Origin: Desulfobacterales bacterium
Lineage (GTDB): Bacteria > Desulfobacterota > Desulfobacteria > Desulfobacterales > Desulfosalsimonadaceae
DNA length: 5,699 nucleotides
NCBI GenBank assembly: GCA_018334855.1
Contig: JAGXLE010000105.1
Span: 1 to 5,699 of the forward strand
Direction: 5' to 3'
Positions 1 to 5,413 of the stretch are shown here, piece after piece. The notes beneath the pieces were generated by a model. That model was not told the origin of the DNA and searched no databases. It was given only the letters and a program-made list of their open reading frames with translations. Each line of letters starts with the position of its first letter. Position 1 is the first letter of the stretch. The translations under genes were made by a program, and so were the position numbers.

Positions 1-344
1 GGCATGTACTTGGCATTTTCCCGCAGTTCCCGGACGTTTTCCACCTTGTTGTTCGAGGCTCCGTCGATTTCAAACACGTCAGCCGCGTTGCTCAGAGCGA
101 TCTCGCGGCATGACTGGCACTGGCCGCACGGCTCGGTTGTGGGTCCGCTCCGGCAGTTTACGCATTTGGCAAGGATCCGGGCGACCGTGGTCTTGCCGGT
201 GCCCCGGGGACCGGAAAACAGGATGGCATGGGCCAGGCGGCCGGATGATACGGCATTGGCCAGTGTGCGCGTAATGTGCGACTGGCCGATAACCTCGCTG
301 AATTGCTGAGGCCGGTATTTGCGGGCAAAAACCAGATACGCCAT
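1..344 (-). CDS. dnaX: DNA polymerase III subunit gamma/tau, N-terminal part (partial)
   Basis: This is the clamp-loader ATPase subunit of the replicative DNA polymerase. It hydrolyses ATP in the gamma/tau complex to load the beta sliding clamp and, as tau, links polymerase cores. The visible 114 residues begin [13 protein letters not shown], the family's hallmark N terminus. They contain a Walker A loop GPRGTGKT at residues 45-52 and four zinc-binding cysteines at residues 64, 73, 76 and 79, followed by the conserved EIDGASN stretch at 92-98. The gene runs off the left edge, so the rest of the AAA+ domain and the collar and tau regions are not visible. The ATG at 344-342 is chosen because the reading frame has a stop five codons upstream and the protein N terminus matches the family. 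The ribosome binding site is weak (AGG about 6 bases upstream); a better GGAAGG lies about 18 bases upstream. A tRNA-Ser gene lies upstream on the same strand. Identity is secure. Confidence 0.97.
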   Translation of the reverse strand, partial: MAYLVFARKYRPQQFSEVIGQSHITRTLANAVSSGRLAHAILFSGPRGTGKTTVARILAKCVNCRSGPTTEPCGQCQSCREIALSNAADVFEIDGASNNKVENVRELRENAKYM

Positions 345-516
345 GGCGAGCCTGTCTTAATTCCTTCCCGTTGATGCGGGCATTGCGAATTGGCCCGAAA
401 ATAATGGCTTAAACCTCGCCCGTGCATTTGGATGCCGCACAGAAAAGTTCAGCGGTGGCCGCAGAAGCACGGATGGTCAGGTGGGGTTCGGGTCGATTCG
501 TGCCCGGTAAAAAATA

Positions 517-606
517 TGGCGGAGAGAGAGGGATTCGAACCCTCGGTGCCCTTACAGGCACACACGCTTTCCAGGCGTGCACCTTCAGCCACTCGGTCAT
601 CTCTCC
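517..606 (-). tRNA. tRNA-Ser (anticodon GGA)
   Basis: This is a complete class II tRNA of 90 bases including an encoded CCA (517-519). The acceptor stem GGAGAGA (606-600) pairs with TCTCTCC. The anticodon arm CACGC/GCGTG encloses loop CTGGAAA, with anticodon GGA at 572-570 reading UCC and UCU serine codons. A long variable arm (GTGCC/GGGCAC) typical of serine tRNAs follows, and then a T arm GAGGG-TTCGAAT-CCCTC. The discriminator base is G, as expected for serine. Two bases beyond the CCA lies a run of six T (514-509) that could help end the transcript. The last ten bases of the gene plus TAT are repeated at 5219-5231 near an integrase gene. Confidence 0.97.
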
Positions 607-719
607 GCAGGCACGTCTTTATCATTGGTCGGCCAGTGCCGGCTTCGGTTCCGGCAAAGCCTTTTTCCGGTATCGTTGTCGGATTTGAAAACCATTCCCG
701 TGTCGCCTATAAATTTCCA

Positions 720-748
720 TCCATAAAAGAACCACTGAGTATTGTCAA
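720..748 (-). promoter_or_regulatory. Candidate sigma70 promoter for tRNA-Ser
   Basis: A perfect -35 box TTGACA (748-743, minus strand) is followed by a 17-base spacer and a weak -10 TATGGA (725-720). Transcription would start near 713 and enter the tRNA at 606 after a leader of about 105 bases. The -35 match and spacing are good and the -10 is poor, so the call is tentative. Confidence 0.35.
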
Positions 749-781
749 CCGTATTCTTTCGCCCGGCCTTATCCCGCCTGC

Positions 782-806
782 GCCGGTTTCCGGAGTGAAA
801 ACCGGC
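782..806. other. GC-rich hairpin downstream of the ATP-grasp gene
   Basis: The perfect 8-bp inverted repeat GCCGGTTT / AAACCGGC has a 9-base loop. It lies about 57 bases past the stop codon of the minus-strand gene at 863-2098 and upstream of the candidate tRNA promoter, where a terminator would be expected. No T run follows on the minus strand and only a weak TTGATTT follows on the plus strand, so it may be a factor-assisted stop or an RNA 3'-end stabiliser. A smaller hairpin, GATGC-GGC-GCATC, sits at 844-856, even closer to the stop codon. The rest of 607-862 shows no gene. Confidence 0.35.
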
Positions 807-862
807 TTGATTTCTCTCGCGGGTTATTCAGATGCTTTGTTCGGATGCGGCGCATCGGCGCG

Positions 863-2098
863 TTACAATCGGTAAACTGTGGGCCTTTCATCCATATCAA
901 TGTCAATGCCGATCATATCCCCGGTTTTAAACCCGAGTCTTTTAAACTCCCTGACAATATGATCCTGCTTTTCGAATTTCCAGTAAACAAACCACACGGG
1001 ATTTCTCACCGTGTCAATTCCGTAAGCATCATGGGTGCAGAGATTCAGCCGGATTCTGTCCTTGGCGATGATGGTATCGGATTCCGCCAGAAAGTAATCG
1101 ATCCTGTACTGATTGTTATACAGGGCGCTGGTCAGGCGTTTCTGGAGTTCGGGCGTATCTTCCAGGTAATGATTGGCGATCTGGTAAAGGTCGTCCGGGA
1201 TTTTGATGGACAGGCCCAGGACAGCGAATCTTTCATGGTTCAGGGCGAATTGCTCGAGTTCTGCCTCATAATCGTCAATGATCTGAAGTACGTCCTCTAT
1301 GCTGCAGTCCCGATCGCCCCATCCGTGAACCAGGTCTTCGCACCGGTTGATAATATCCAGGTAAAAGGATTTGTTGTCCATGACATAGACCATCCGCTCC
1401 CGGTAATTCCTTTTTTTCCGGATTCTGCGGATTCCGTCCAGCCTGACGCTCCGCCGGCTGACGCTTTCGTCGAGCAGCTCCACCTTTGAGATATCCTTTG
1501 CCTGGACCACATGAATATCGCTTATATTTGAAACAATATATTCTATCTCACACGGAAATCCGAGGCACTCCTGAATATCCTCTGAAAGGCCCAGCAGTTT
1601 CATGTCATGGGGGGTTTCGGTGATGTAGGATTCGCACTGGATTTTGTGGGCATACTCGTTGGTATAGCCGAATTCCCAGTATTTCCATATCTTTTTTGCC
1701 ATCACCTTTACCCCCTGGATAAAGGGCATGACAATGACCCCCATGTCCTCCGGATCGAGTTCAGGGGCGTTATTGAATTTCTGCTGCCTTGAGATCTGCA
1801 GTTTCTTGGCGGTTTTGGCAAGGTGGACGATGCGTTTCCTGGCGTATTTGATCCCGGGTATGTCTGCATTGATTTCAAGGGAGTCAAATGTCCCGCTTTT
1901 AAAGAAGGATTCCAGCGGGTGCGCGCTTCGCACGATCACCTTGAAGCTCTGGCAGGATCCGCGGAAAAAGGCCTCCAACGGGTCAAAGTTCTCGTTTCTG
2001 AAATCTCCGGCCGTAAGGTAGATAAATTCCGGGACATGGAATCCCGCTTTTTTCAGTACTTCCAGAAGCCTGATTTTTTCCGGCAGCATCTGTTCCAC
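863..2098 (-). CDS. PEP synthase/PPDK-type ATP-grasp domain protein, function unknown
   Basis: The protein has 411 residues and no signal peptide, so it is probably cytoplasmic. The first half carries features resembling the nucleotide-binding domain of PEP synthase and pyruvate phosphate dikinase: VIVRSAHPLES (residues 54-64), a VIVMPFIQG strand (121-129), PCEIEYIV (182-189) and HVVQAKDIS (196-204). These correspond to the family's VRSS..ED, VQ.M, DIE and LQ.RP positions. Full enzymes also have a phosphohistidine swivel domain and a PEP-binding barrel; neither is present. Residues 205-411 are charged, rich in aromatic residues and match no family I recognise. The GTG at 2098-2096 is chosen because AAGGA lies 6 bases upstream and an in-frame TAA lies just before that; the ATG at 2089 is the alternative but is badly spaced. 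No same-strand partner gene is adjacent. Phosphotransfer or ATP-dependent ligation is possible, but no substrate can be named. The open frame is secure; the domain assignment is moderate. Confidence 0.8.
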   Translation of the reverse strand: MEQMLPEKIRLLEVLKKAGFHVPEFIYLTAGDFRNENFDPLEAFFRGSCQSFKVIVRSAHPLESFFKSGTFDSLEINADIPGIKYARKRIVHLAKTAKKLQISRQQKFNNAPELDPEDMGVIVMPFIQGVKVMAKKIWKYWEFGYTNEYAHKIQCESYITETPHDMKLLGLSEDIQECLGFPCEIEYIVSNISDIHVVQAKDISKVELLDESVSRRSVRLDGIRRIRKKRNYRERMVYVMDNKSFYLDIINRCEDLVHGWGDRDCSIEDVLQIIDDYEAELEQFALNHERFAVLGLSIKIPDDLYQIANHYLEDTPELQKRLTSALYNNQYRIDYFLAESDTIIAKDRIRLNLCTHDAYGIDTVRNPVWFVYWKFEKQDHIVREFKRLGFKTGDMIGIDIDMDERPTVYRL

Positions 2099-2125
2099 TG
2101 GTTTTCCTTATTTACCTGGCACCCT

Positions 2126-2157
2126 GTATTCCGGCAGCGCCGGATACGATTTTTTTT
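2126..2157 (+). terminator. Intrinsic terminator on the plus strand, no cognate gene
   Basis: GTAT-T-CCGGC, loop AGC, then GCCGGATAC form a 9-bp stem with one bulged T. The stem is followed two bases later by eight T (2150-2157). This is a classic rho-independent shape on the plus strand. The only sequence upstream on that strand is antisense to the gene at 863-2098, so it has no obvious gene to terminate. It lies inside the presumed 5' leader of that minus-strand gene, where the same hairpin would form upstream of the ribosome binding site. Confidence 0.55.
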
Positions 2158-2263
2158 GATCCCGGCCCGCCCGGGCAGAATTCCATCCGTCTCCGGGTAA
2201 CACGGGGTGCGGATTTTGTCAGTACTTTTCCATCCGTATCCTTAATGGGGGATGCAATGCACT

Positions 2264-2293
2264 ATTTTACCTTAAAAGGTAGCGGCATGTTCA
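2264..2293 (-). promoter_or_regulatory. Weak candidate promoter for the ATP-grasp gene
   Basis: On the minus strand, TGAACA (2293-2288), an 18-base spacer and TAAAAT (2269-2264) give a possible sigma70 promoter with a start near 2257 and a leader of about 160 bases. The spacer contains a short palindrome (ACCTT-TT-AAGGT, 2280-2269). The -10 is good and the -35 mediocre. I saw no better candidate between 2099 and 2300. Confidence 0.25.
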
Positions 2294-2390
2294 CCTTTTT
2301 TCAAATGCCGCACAAATCCGTGACAAACGGCGATGTATGGGCATCCCTTTTTTAACCGGCCGGTTTGATAAAAAATTGCATCGCCCGGTT
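2282..2390. repeat. Nested inverted-repeat block, possible dispersed structured repeat
   Basis: Several stems lie close together: GCGGCAT (2282-2288) with ATGCCGC (2305-2311); CCGT with ACGG (2318-2330); GGCGATG (2329-2335) with CATCGCC (2379-2385); and, inside the last pair, the 12-bp palindrome AACCGGCCGGTT (2354-2365). A T-rich tail (2389-2399) follows on the plus strand. The layout suggests a foldable RNA or a palindromic repetitive element rather than coding DNA. An open frame across it on the minus strand (2496-2272) starts at TTG with no ribosome binding site. Whether other copies exist cannot be seen from one window. Confidence 0.4.
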
Positions 2391-2431
2391 TTTTGTTTTG
2401 AATGGGCAATAACAGGGTGTCAATGACAGGG

Positions 2432-2459
2432 TTGACAAATTCAGCACGGAGGCTATTAT
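2432..2459 (+). promoter_or_regulatory. Sigma70 promoter upstream of the TPR gene
   Basis: A perfect -35 TTGACA (2432-2437), a 16-base spacer and a -10 TATTAT (2454-2459, five of six consensus bases) make this the best promoter in the window. Transcription would start near 2466 and run rightward into the gene at 2885. A second -10-like TATAAT lies at 2506-2511 without a good -35. Confidence 0.6.
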
Positions 2460-2466
2460 AGATAAA

Positions 2467-2884
2467 ATTCATTGTCGGATTTGGAGGTTTACGCAAAGCA
2501 TCTTATATAATAGCGGTTAGAATTCGGTTTCTCAGGAGTTGCGATAGGCGCAGTAAATCAACTTCCGGGCTCCCGCCAGGAAAAGCCCGGGCTCTCATTT
2601 CCAGCCCACCCTTTTCGCGACCAGAAAGAATCCAAAAAGACATGGTTCTGCCATCTTTCCCCGGACTCCGGGGGAAGAATCGGTACCGCCCTGCCAATCC
2701 CGGTGTATGCCAGCGTAAAGCCAATCGGTCCCGCACCGCAAGAGTTTTTCGGCTGATTTGCCATTAACGGGAAATGTGGCAATCCGACGCTAAAACGACG
2801 ACAGCCGGCATGTCCGTTTACCGGGCTTGATGGCAAAATCAGGACGAATCCTGAATCAGAAAATGAACCAATAGGATTTTCTGC
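2467..2884 (+). other. Gene-free, hairpin-rich leader upstream of the TPR gene
   Basis: About 420 bases between the promoter and the start codon contain no convincing gene on either strand. Hairpins in order: CCGGGCT/AGCCCGG (2565-2590); CCCCGG-ACT-CCGGGG (2659-2673); GATTTGCCA with TGGCAATC (2755-2784, one bulged T); TCAGGA-CGAA-TCCTGA (2839-2854); and CAGAAAAT/ATTTTCTG (2857-2883). The last loop holds the AGG of the ribosome binding site of the gene at 2885. I do not recognise a known riboswitch class. A regulatory leader, an independent small RNA or a decayed repeat are all possible. Confidence 0.35.
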
Positions 2885-3691
2885 ATGACAAAAAAACATT
2901 TTACCGTATTTATTCAGATCCTGAACAAGCGAGCCGTCATGCTCAAGGCCTTTCTGGCGTGCCTTGTGATCATACTCGGTATACTCAATACCCCGGCTGC
3001 AGCCCAGGAACGGAATGCAATGAACAGAGCGGACCTGCTGTATGTCGAGGGGACTATGATTAGCCTCAGGCAGTCGGTGGCGCTCTACAAACAGGCAGCC
3101 CAGCAGCCACCGGACAGTTACGAGGCGTTTTGGAAGGCTTCCAGGTCCTGCCGCGTAATCACCCGGATGGCCGTGATCGGTGAACTGGATAACCTGGAAG
3201 AGATCGGTGCGTCCTTTGGCAAGCAAGGAATGGAGCTGGCGCAAAAGGCCATTGCCCTCGAACCGGAAAAGGTGGAGGGACATTACTATTACGCGGTCAA
3301 CGTCGGGGGCTACGCCAAGGGCGCGAGCATATGGTCCATTCTCAGCGAGGGCCTCAAGGACAAGGCGCAAAAACACTTGAAGAAGGCTTATGAAATCGAC
3401 AGGGAATATAACGGCTTCGTCCTGCTCATGCACATGGGCCTCTACTATGAGGTGCTTCCCTGGTATGCCGGCCGGGACAAGGACAAGGCACTGGAGCACT
3501 ACCGCGAGGCCCTGCTTTTGATGCCCGAGCAATCCCCCTACCGTTCGCAGCTCCATGTGCTGGCCGGCAAGCTGATGCTGGTTCAGGGGGTGGAAGAAAA
3601 CCGGGCCAGACAACTTCTGCGCGAAGCCGCAGAATCCGACAGCAGCTATTTTAGCTCCAAGGCCTTGGAAATCCTTGCAGAACACGGATAG
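2885..3691 (+). CDS. Exported TPR-like helical-repeat protein
   Basis: The protein has 268 residues. An N-terminal hydrophobic segment (about residues 19-37) ends in TPAAA before Q41, a plausible type I signal cleavage site, so the mature protein is probably periplasmic. C26 sits inside the hydrophobic core and not in a proper lipobox. The mature part is helical with TPR-like units: about 113-143 (with KAIALEP), 157-187 and 199-231 (DKALEHYREALLLMP). The EGHYYYAVNVGGYAKG stretch at 131-146 recalls the TPR proteins grouped with TRAP-transporter TatT-like or RMD-like families; that link is a resemblance only. The ATG at 2885 has AGGA at 2873-2876, eight bases upstream. An ATG at residue 19 would give a tidier signal peptide but has a poor ribosome binding site. 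No catalytic motif is seen. The role is probably protein-protein scaffolding in the envelope. It appears to be a single-gene unit. Confidence 0.8.
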   Translation: MTKKHFTVFIQILNKRAVMLKAFLACLVIILGILNTPAAAQERNAMNRADLLYVEGTMISLRQSVALYKQAAQQPPDSYEAFWKASRSCRVITRMAVIGELDNLEEIGASFGKQGMELAQKAIALEPEKVEGHYYYAVNVGGYAKGASIWSILSEGLKDKAQKHLKKAYEIDREYNGFVLLMHMGLYYEVLPWYAGRDKDKALEHYREALLLMPEQSPYRSQLHVLAGKLMLVQGVEENRARQLLREAAESDSSYFSSKALEILAEHG

Positions 3692-4058
3692 GGCGCTGCA
3701 GCAGCATGTTTCAGTAAATATATATGGCAGAACCCCGCCGGGTGCGTTCGCCCGGAGAGAACTTGTTTTCATCCGCGGTATAAGCGATCTTTTTTCGCGA
3801 CAGGGTTTTCCCGGCACGCCCTTACGCTTTTTCTTTTTGCAATGCCTTCTGAAACATCCATAAATCGCCCCCTTGTGCCGCTGTCCGTTTCATATCCCAT
3901 CGATTGATTGTTTTGTCGCAAACCCGCTGCTTAGCAGCGGGTTCCAAAACTTAAACAGAGCCGCTTTGTGTCTTTTTATTCTCCCGCCGTCTGTAAAATA
4001 CTATAAAATCGAGCGATGCGTGCTGCAAGCTTTTCACCGGGGACGATCAAGCAATCAG
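3692..4058. other. Intergenic stretch with no convincing gene
   Basis: No open frame here has a plausible start, ribosome binding site and coding character on either strand. The sequence contains a hairpin at 3738-3755 (CCGGGTG-CGTT-CGCCCGG with one G-T pair), 46 bases after the TPR gene stop. It may help end that transcript, although no T run follows directly. A stronger hairpin lies at 3921-3943, and AT-rich sequence with -10-like boxes but no matching -35 lies around 3990-4010. Confidence 0.5.
3921..3943. other. Perfect 10-bp hairpin, terminator-like without T tract
   Basis: AACCCGCTGC, loop TTA, then GCAGCGGGTT form an uninterrupted 10-bp stem with a 3-base loop. This is typical of the hairpin of an intrinsic terminator, but the bases after it (CCAAAAC on plus, TGCGACAAAAC on minus) lack a T run. 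It could be a degraded terminator, a transcript-stabilising hairpin or a small palindromic repeat lying between the TPR gene and the permease pair. Confidence 0.4.
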
Positions 4059-4077
4059 TTGACGAATTAAGCTTGCA
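4024..4077. promoter_or_regulatory. Inverted repeat TGCAAGCTT flanking the permease promoter (putative operator)
   Basis: TGCAAGCTT (4024-4032) is repeated exactly in reverse complement as AAGCTTGCA (4069-4077). The centres of the two AAGCTT cores are 42 bases apart, which is about four helical turns. The right copy lies between the -35 and -10 boxes of the proposed permease promoter and the left copy lies upstream of the -35. This is a sensible arrangement for a repressor that binds both sites on one DNA face. The regulator is unknown. Confidence 0.4.
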
Positions 4078-4088
4078 TGCTATATCAT
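4059..4088 (+). promoter_or_regulatory. Candidate sigma70 promoter of the permease pair
   Basis: TTGACG (4059-4064, five of six), an 18-base spacer and TATCAT (4083-4088, five of six) would start transcription near 4095, leaving a leader of about 28 bases that carries GGAG at 4109-4112, ten bases before the ATG at 4123. An overlapping reading with a 16-base spacer and TATATC is slightly weaker. Confidence 0.5.
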
Positions 4089-4122
4089 TCAGAGCTTTTT
4101 GCGATATTGGAGATGGCAGTAA

Positions 4123-4671
4123 ATGAAAAACACAATCATCATCATGTCTGCGGTTACCATCATCCTGGCTGCAGTCGGGGTGATTCAGCAGGGACCGGAA
4201 GTCATTGTGCAGGGATGCATGGCAGGGGGCGCAATGCTGATCGGGGTCGCGCCCCTGTTAATCGTGGCCCTGATCCTTGCAGGCATGATCCAGGTGCTCA
4301 TTTCCAGGGAGACTATAAATAAGTGGCTGGGCAGGGAGGCCGGCATAAAGGGCGTAATGCTGGGAGGGATTGCCGGTGCCCTGATACCGGGCGGACCCTA
4401 TGTTTTTTATCCGATTGCGGCTTCCTTTCTGCTCTACGGTGCGGAGATCGGCACCGTGCTGGCTTTCGTGGTCGCCAAGAATCTGTGGAGCCTGAGCCGG
4501 CTGCCCATGGAGGTGGCCTTGCTGGGACCCGGACTCACTGTTATCCGGTTTATTGTAACCCTGATATTCCCGATTCTCGTCGGTGTGCTCGGCAATGCCT
4601 TTTTTTCGAAATACGGAGACCGGGTCCGGGCGCAAATCCGGGAAATCCAGAAGGCGGATGAAGAATCGTGA
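4123..4671 (+). CDS. Half-size permease A, ArsP/COG0701-like
   Basis: This integral inner-membrane protein has 182 residues. Predicted membrane segments lie at about residues 4-22, 36-60, 77-103, 105-120 and 138-161, followed by a charged cytoplasmic-type tail (KYGDRVRAQIREIQK...). The core runs LIGVAPLLIVALILAG (39-54), a WLGREAGIKG connector (68-77), then GALIPGGPY (85-93) and AFVVAK (114-119). This order resembles one half of the large permeases of the ArsP_1/COG0701 (DUF318) superfamily, which are roughly twice as long with two related halves. The loop that often carries a P-x-C-S-C motif there reads PGGPY here, so cysteine-mediated arsenic or metal handling is not supported. The ATG at 4123 has GGAG ten bases upstream. 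The stop overlaps the next start by four bases (GTGA), so both proteins are probably made together and pair in the membrane. The substrate is unknown. Confidence 0.85.
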   Translation: MKNTIIIMSAVTIILAAVGVIQQGPEVIVQGCMAGGAMLIGVAPLLIVALILAGMIQVLISRETINKWLGREAGIKGVMLGGIAGALIPGGPYVFYPIAASFLLYGAEIGTVLAFVVAKNLWSLSRLPMEVALLGPGLTVIRFIVTLIFPILVGVLGNAFFSKYGDRVRAQIREIQKADEES

Positions 4672-5150
4672 TTACTGCCTTTATTATCCTGTTGATTTTA
4701 GCTGTCATCGCTTCAACTTATGCTTACAGGAGGGGCGATGGATCTCTTGCCGGGGGCTTTGCCATTGCCCGTAAAACTCTTATCGGGATTGCCCCCCTGC
4801 TTTTGGTGGCTTTTATTATGGCCGGATTTATCCAGGTGGTGATTCCGTCGGAATTAATGCAGAGCTGGCTGGGTCAGGAGTCCGGCTTAAAGGGGATTTT
4901 TATCGGGAGCATCGGCGGGGCGCTGCTTCCCGGCGGTCCGTACATCGCCTTTCCCATCATCGCCTCGATTTTTCAGGCAGGCGCCGGCATGGGCACCGCC
5001 GTGGCGTTCGTTACCGGCTGGGCGATGTGGGGGATTGCGAATATCCCGTTTGAACTGGCGATGATCGGGTATCGGTTCATGTTCTTAAGGTTGGTCCTGG
5101 TTTTGATTATCCCCCCTGCGGCCGGATTCATGGCAAATATATTTTTCTGA
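4668..5150 (+). CDS. Half-size permease B, paralogue of its upstream neighbour
   Basis: This 160-residue integral membrane protein is homologous to the preceding one. Over about 97 aligned residues from LIGIAPLLLVA (38-48) to IPFELAMIG (126-134), roughly half are identical, including WLG (67-69), PGGPY (88-92) and GT-AFV (109-115). Predicted membrane segments lie at about 3-20, 38-60, 75-101, 103-122 and 136-158. It lacks the charged C-terminal tail of its partner. The start is GTG at 4668-4670, overlapping the upstream TGA, which suggests translational coupling; no strong separate ribosome binding site is seen. A gene duplication that yields two coupled half-transporters suggests a heterodimer equivalent to one full-length COG0701 permease, possibly inserted with opposite topology. 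Function beyond transport is not inferable. The nearest neighbours give no substrate hint. Confidence 0.85.
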   Translation: MITAFIILLILAVIASTYAYRRGDGSLAGGFAIARKTLIGIAPLLLVAFIMAGFIQVVIPSELMQSWLGQESGLKGIFIGSIGGALLPGGPYIAFPIIASIFQAGAGMGTAVAFVTGWAMWGIANIPFELAMIGYRFMFLRLVLVLIIPPAAGFMANIFF

Positions 5151-5160
5151 TGAAAAACAT

Positions 5161-5184
5161 TCCCGCTGTTGTTTAGATGCGGGA
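5161..5184. other. Hairpin after the permease pair
   Basis: TCCCGC (5161-5166) pairs with GCGGGA (5179-5184) across a 12-base loop, ten bases after the stop codon of the second permease gene. No T run follows on the plus strand, so it is at best a weak or factor-assisted end of the operon. Confidence 0.25.
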
Positions 5185-5218
5185 TAGGCGGGAGTTGTGG
5201 AAGAATTGCAAATTGGTC

Positions 5219-5231
5219 ATATGGCGGAGAG
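5219..5231 (-). other. Candidate attachment-site core matching the tRNA-Ser 3' end
   Basis: These 13 bases are identical to 514-526, which comprises the last ten bases of tRNA-Ser (CTCTCCGCCA on the minus strand) plus the next three (TAT). The copy lies 182 bases before the integrase start codon, at the point where the sequence turns AT-rich. Integrases of the P4 type usually recombine at tRNA 3' ends. No T arm or anticodon arm follows, so this is a fragment and not a second tRNA gene. Its orientation relative to the tRNA at 517-606 does not fit an element inserted in that gene; a different tRNA-Ser further right is a more likely target. Confidence 0.4.
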
Positions 5232-5334
5232 GGTGTCAGCCTTTACCGTGTTACAGTTAGAAACCTTGTGTCCCTCCGAATTCCCTATTTATAGACTTTC
5301 GCGAGCTTTGGAAAATATTATTTGTTTTTTCTTG

Positions 5335-5363
5335 TTGCAATTCGTTATCTTTAATGGTATTCT
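5335..5363 (+). promoter_or_regulatory. Candidate integrase promoter with extended -10
   Basis: TTGCAA (5335-5340), a 17-base spacer and TATTCT (5358-5363) preceded by TGG form a moderate sigma70 promoter with an extended -10. The start would fall near 5370, about 44 bases before the integrase ATG. The surrounding 5241-5400 region is clearly more AT-rich than the genes to its left and contains no other gene. Confidence 0.4.
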
Positions 5364-5413
5364 TTTTGGAACATTGGATGGTATCACAAAAACCTTTTTC
5401 CCTGGAGGCCATC

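Noticed and set aside
345..516. Possible SRP RNA between tRNA-Ser and dnaX, a location where that gene is found in some bacteria
   Set aside because: The conserved apical GGAAG-type tetraloop region with its internal loop is not present on either strand. Only a 6-bp outer pairing (CCGTGC/GCACGG) was seen.
432..875. Plus-strand 147-codon frame across the tRNA
   Set aside because: It reads through the antisense of tRNA-Ser and the intergenic hairpins, and has no ribosome binding site or family resemblance.
845..1489. Plus-strand 214-codon frame
   Set aside because: It is the complementary-strand shadow of the ATP-grasp gene and has no initiation signal.
2272..2496. Minus-strand 74-codon frame
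   Set aside because: It starts at TTG with no ribosome binding site, and most of it lies across the nested palindromes, which explain the sequence better.
2558..3817. Long minus-strand open frame (419 codons) overlapping the TPR gene
   Set aside because: It is antisense to a gene with a good ribosome binding site, signal peptide and TPR-like repeats. Its own translation is low-complexity, rich in His, Pro and Gly, and without recognisable domains.
3692..4122. CRISPR array or small hidden gene
   Set aside because: There are no regularly spaced direct repeats, and no short frame with a ribosome binding site.
5219..5245. Second tRNA gene on the minus strand
   Set aside because: The acceptor-like end is followed by no TTCGA T loop and no anticodon arm.
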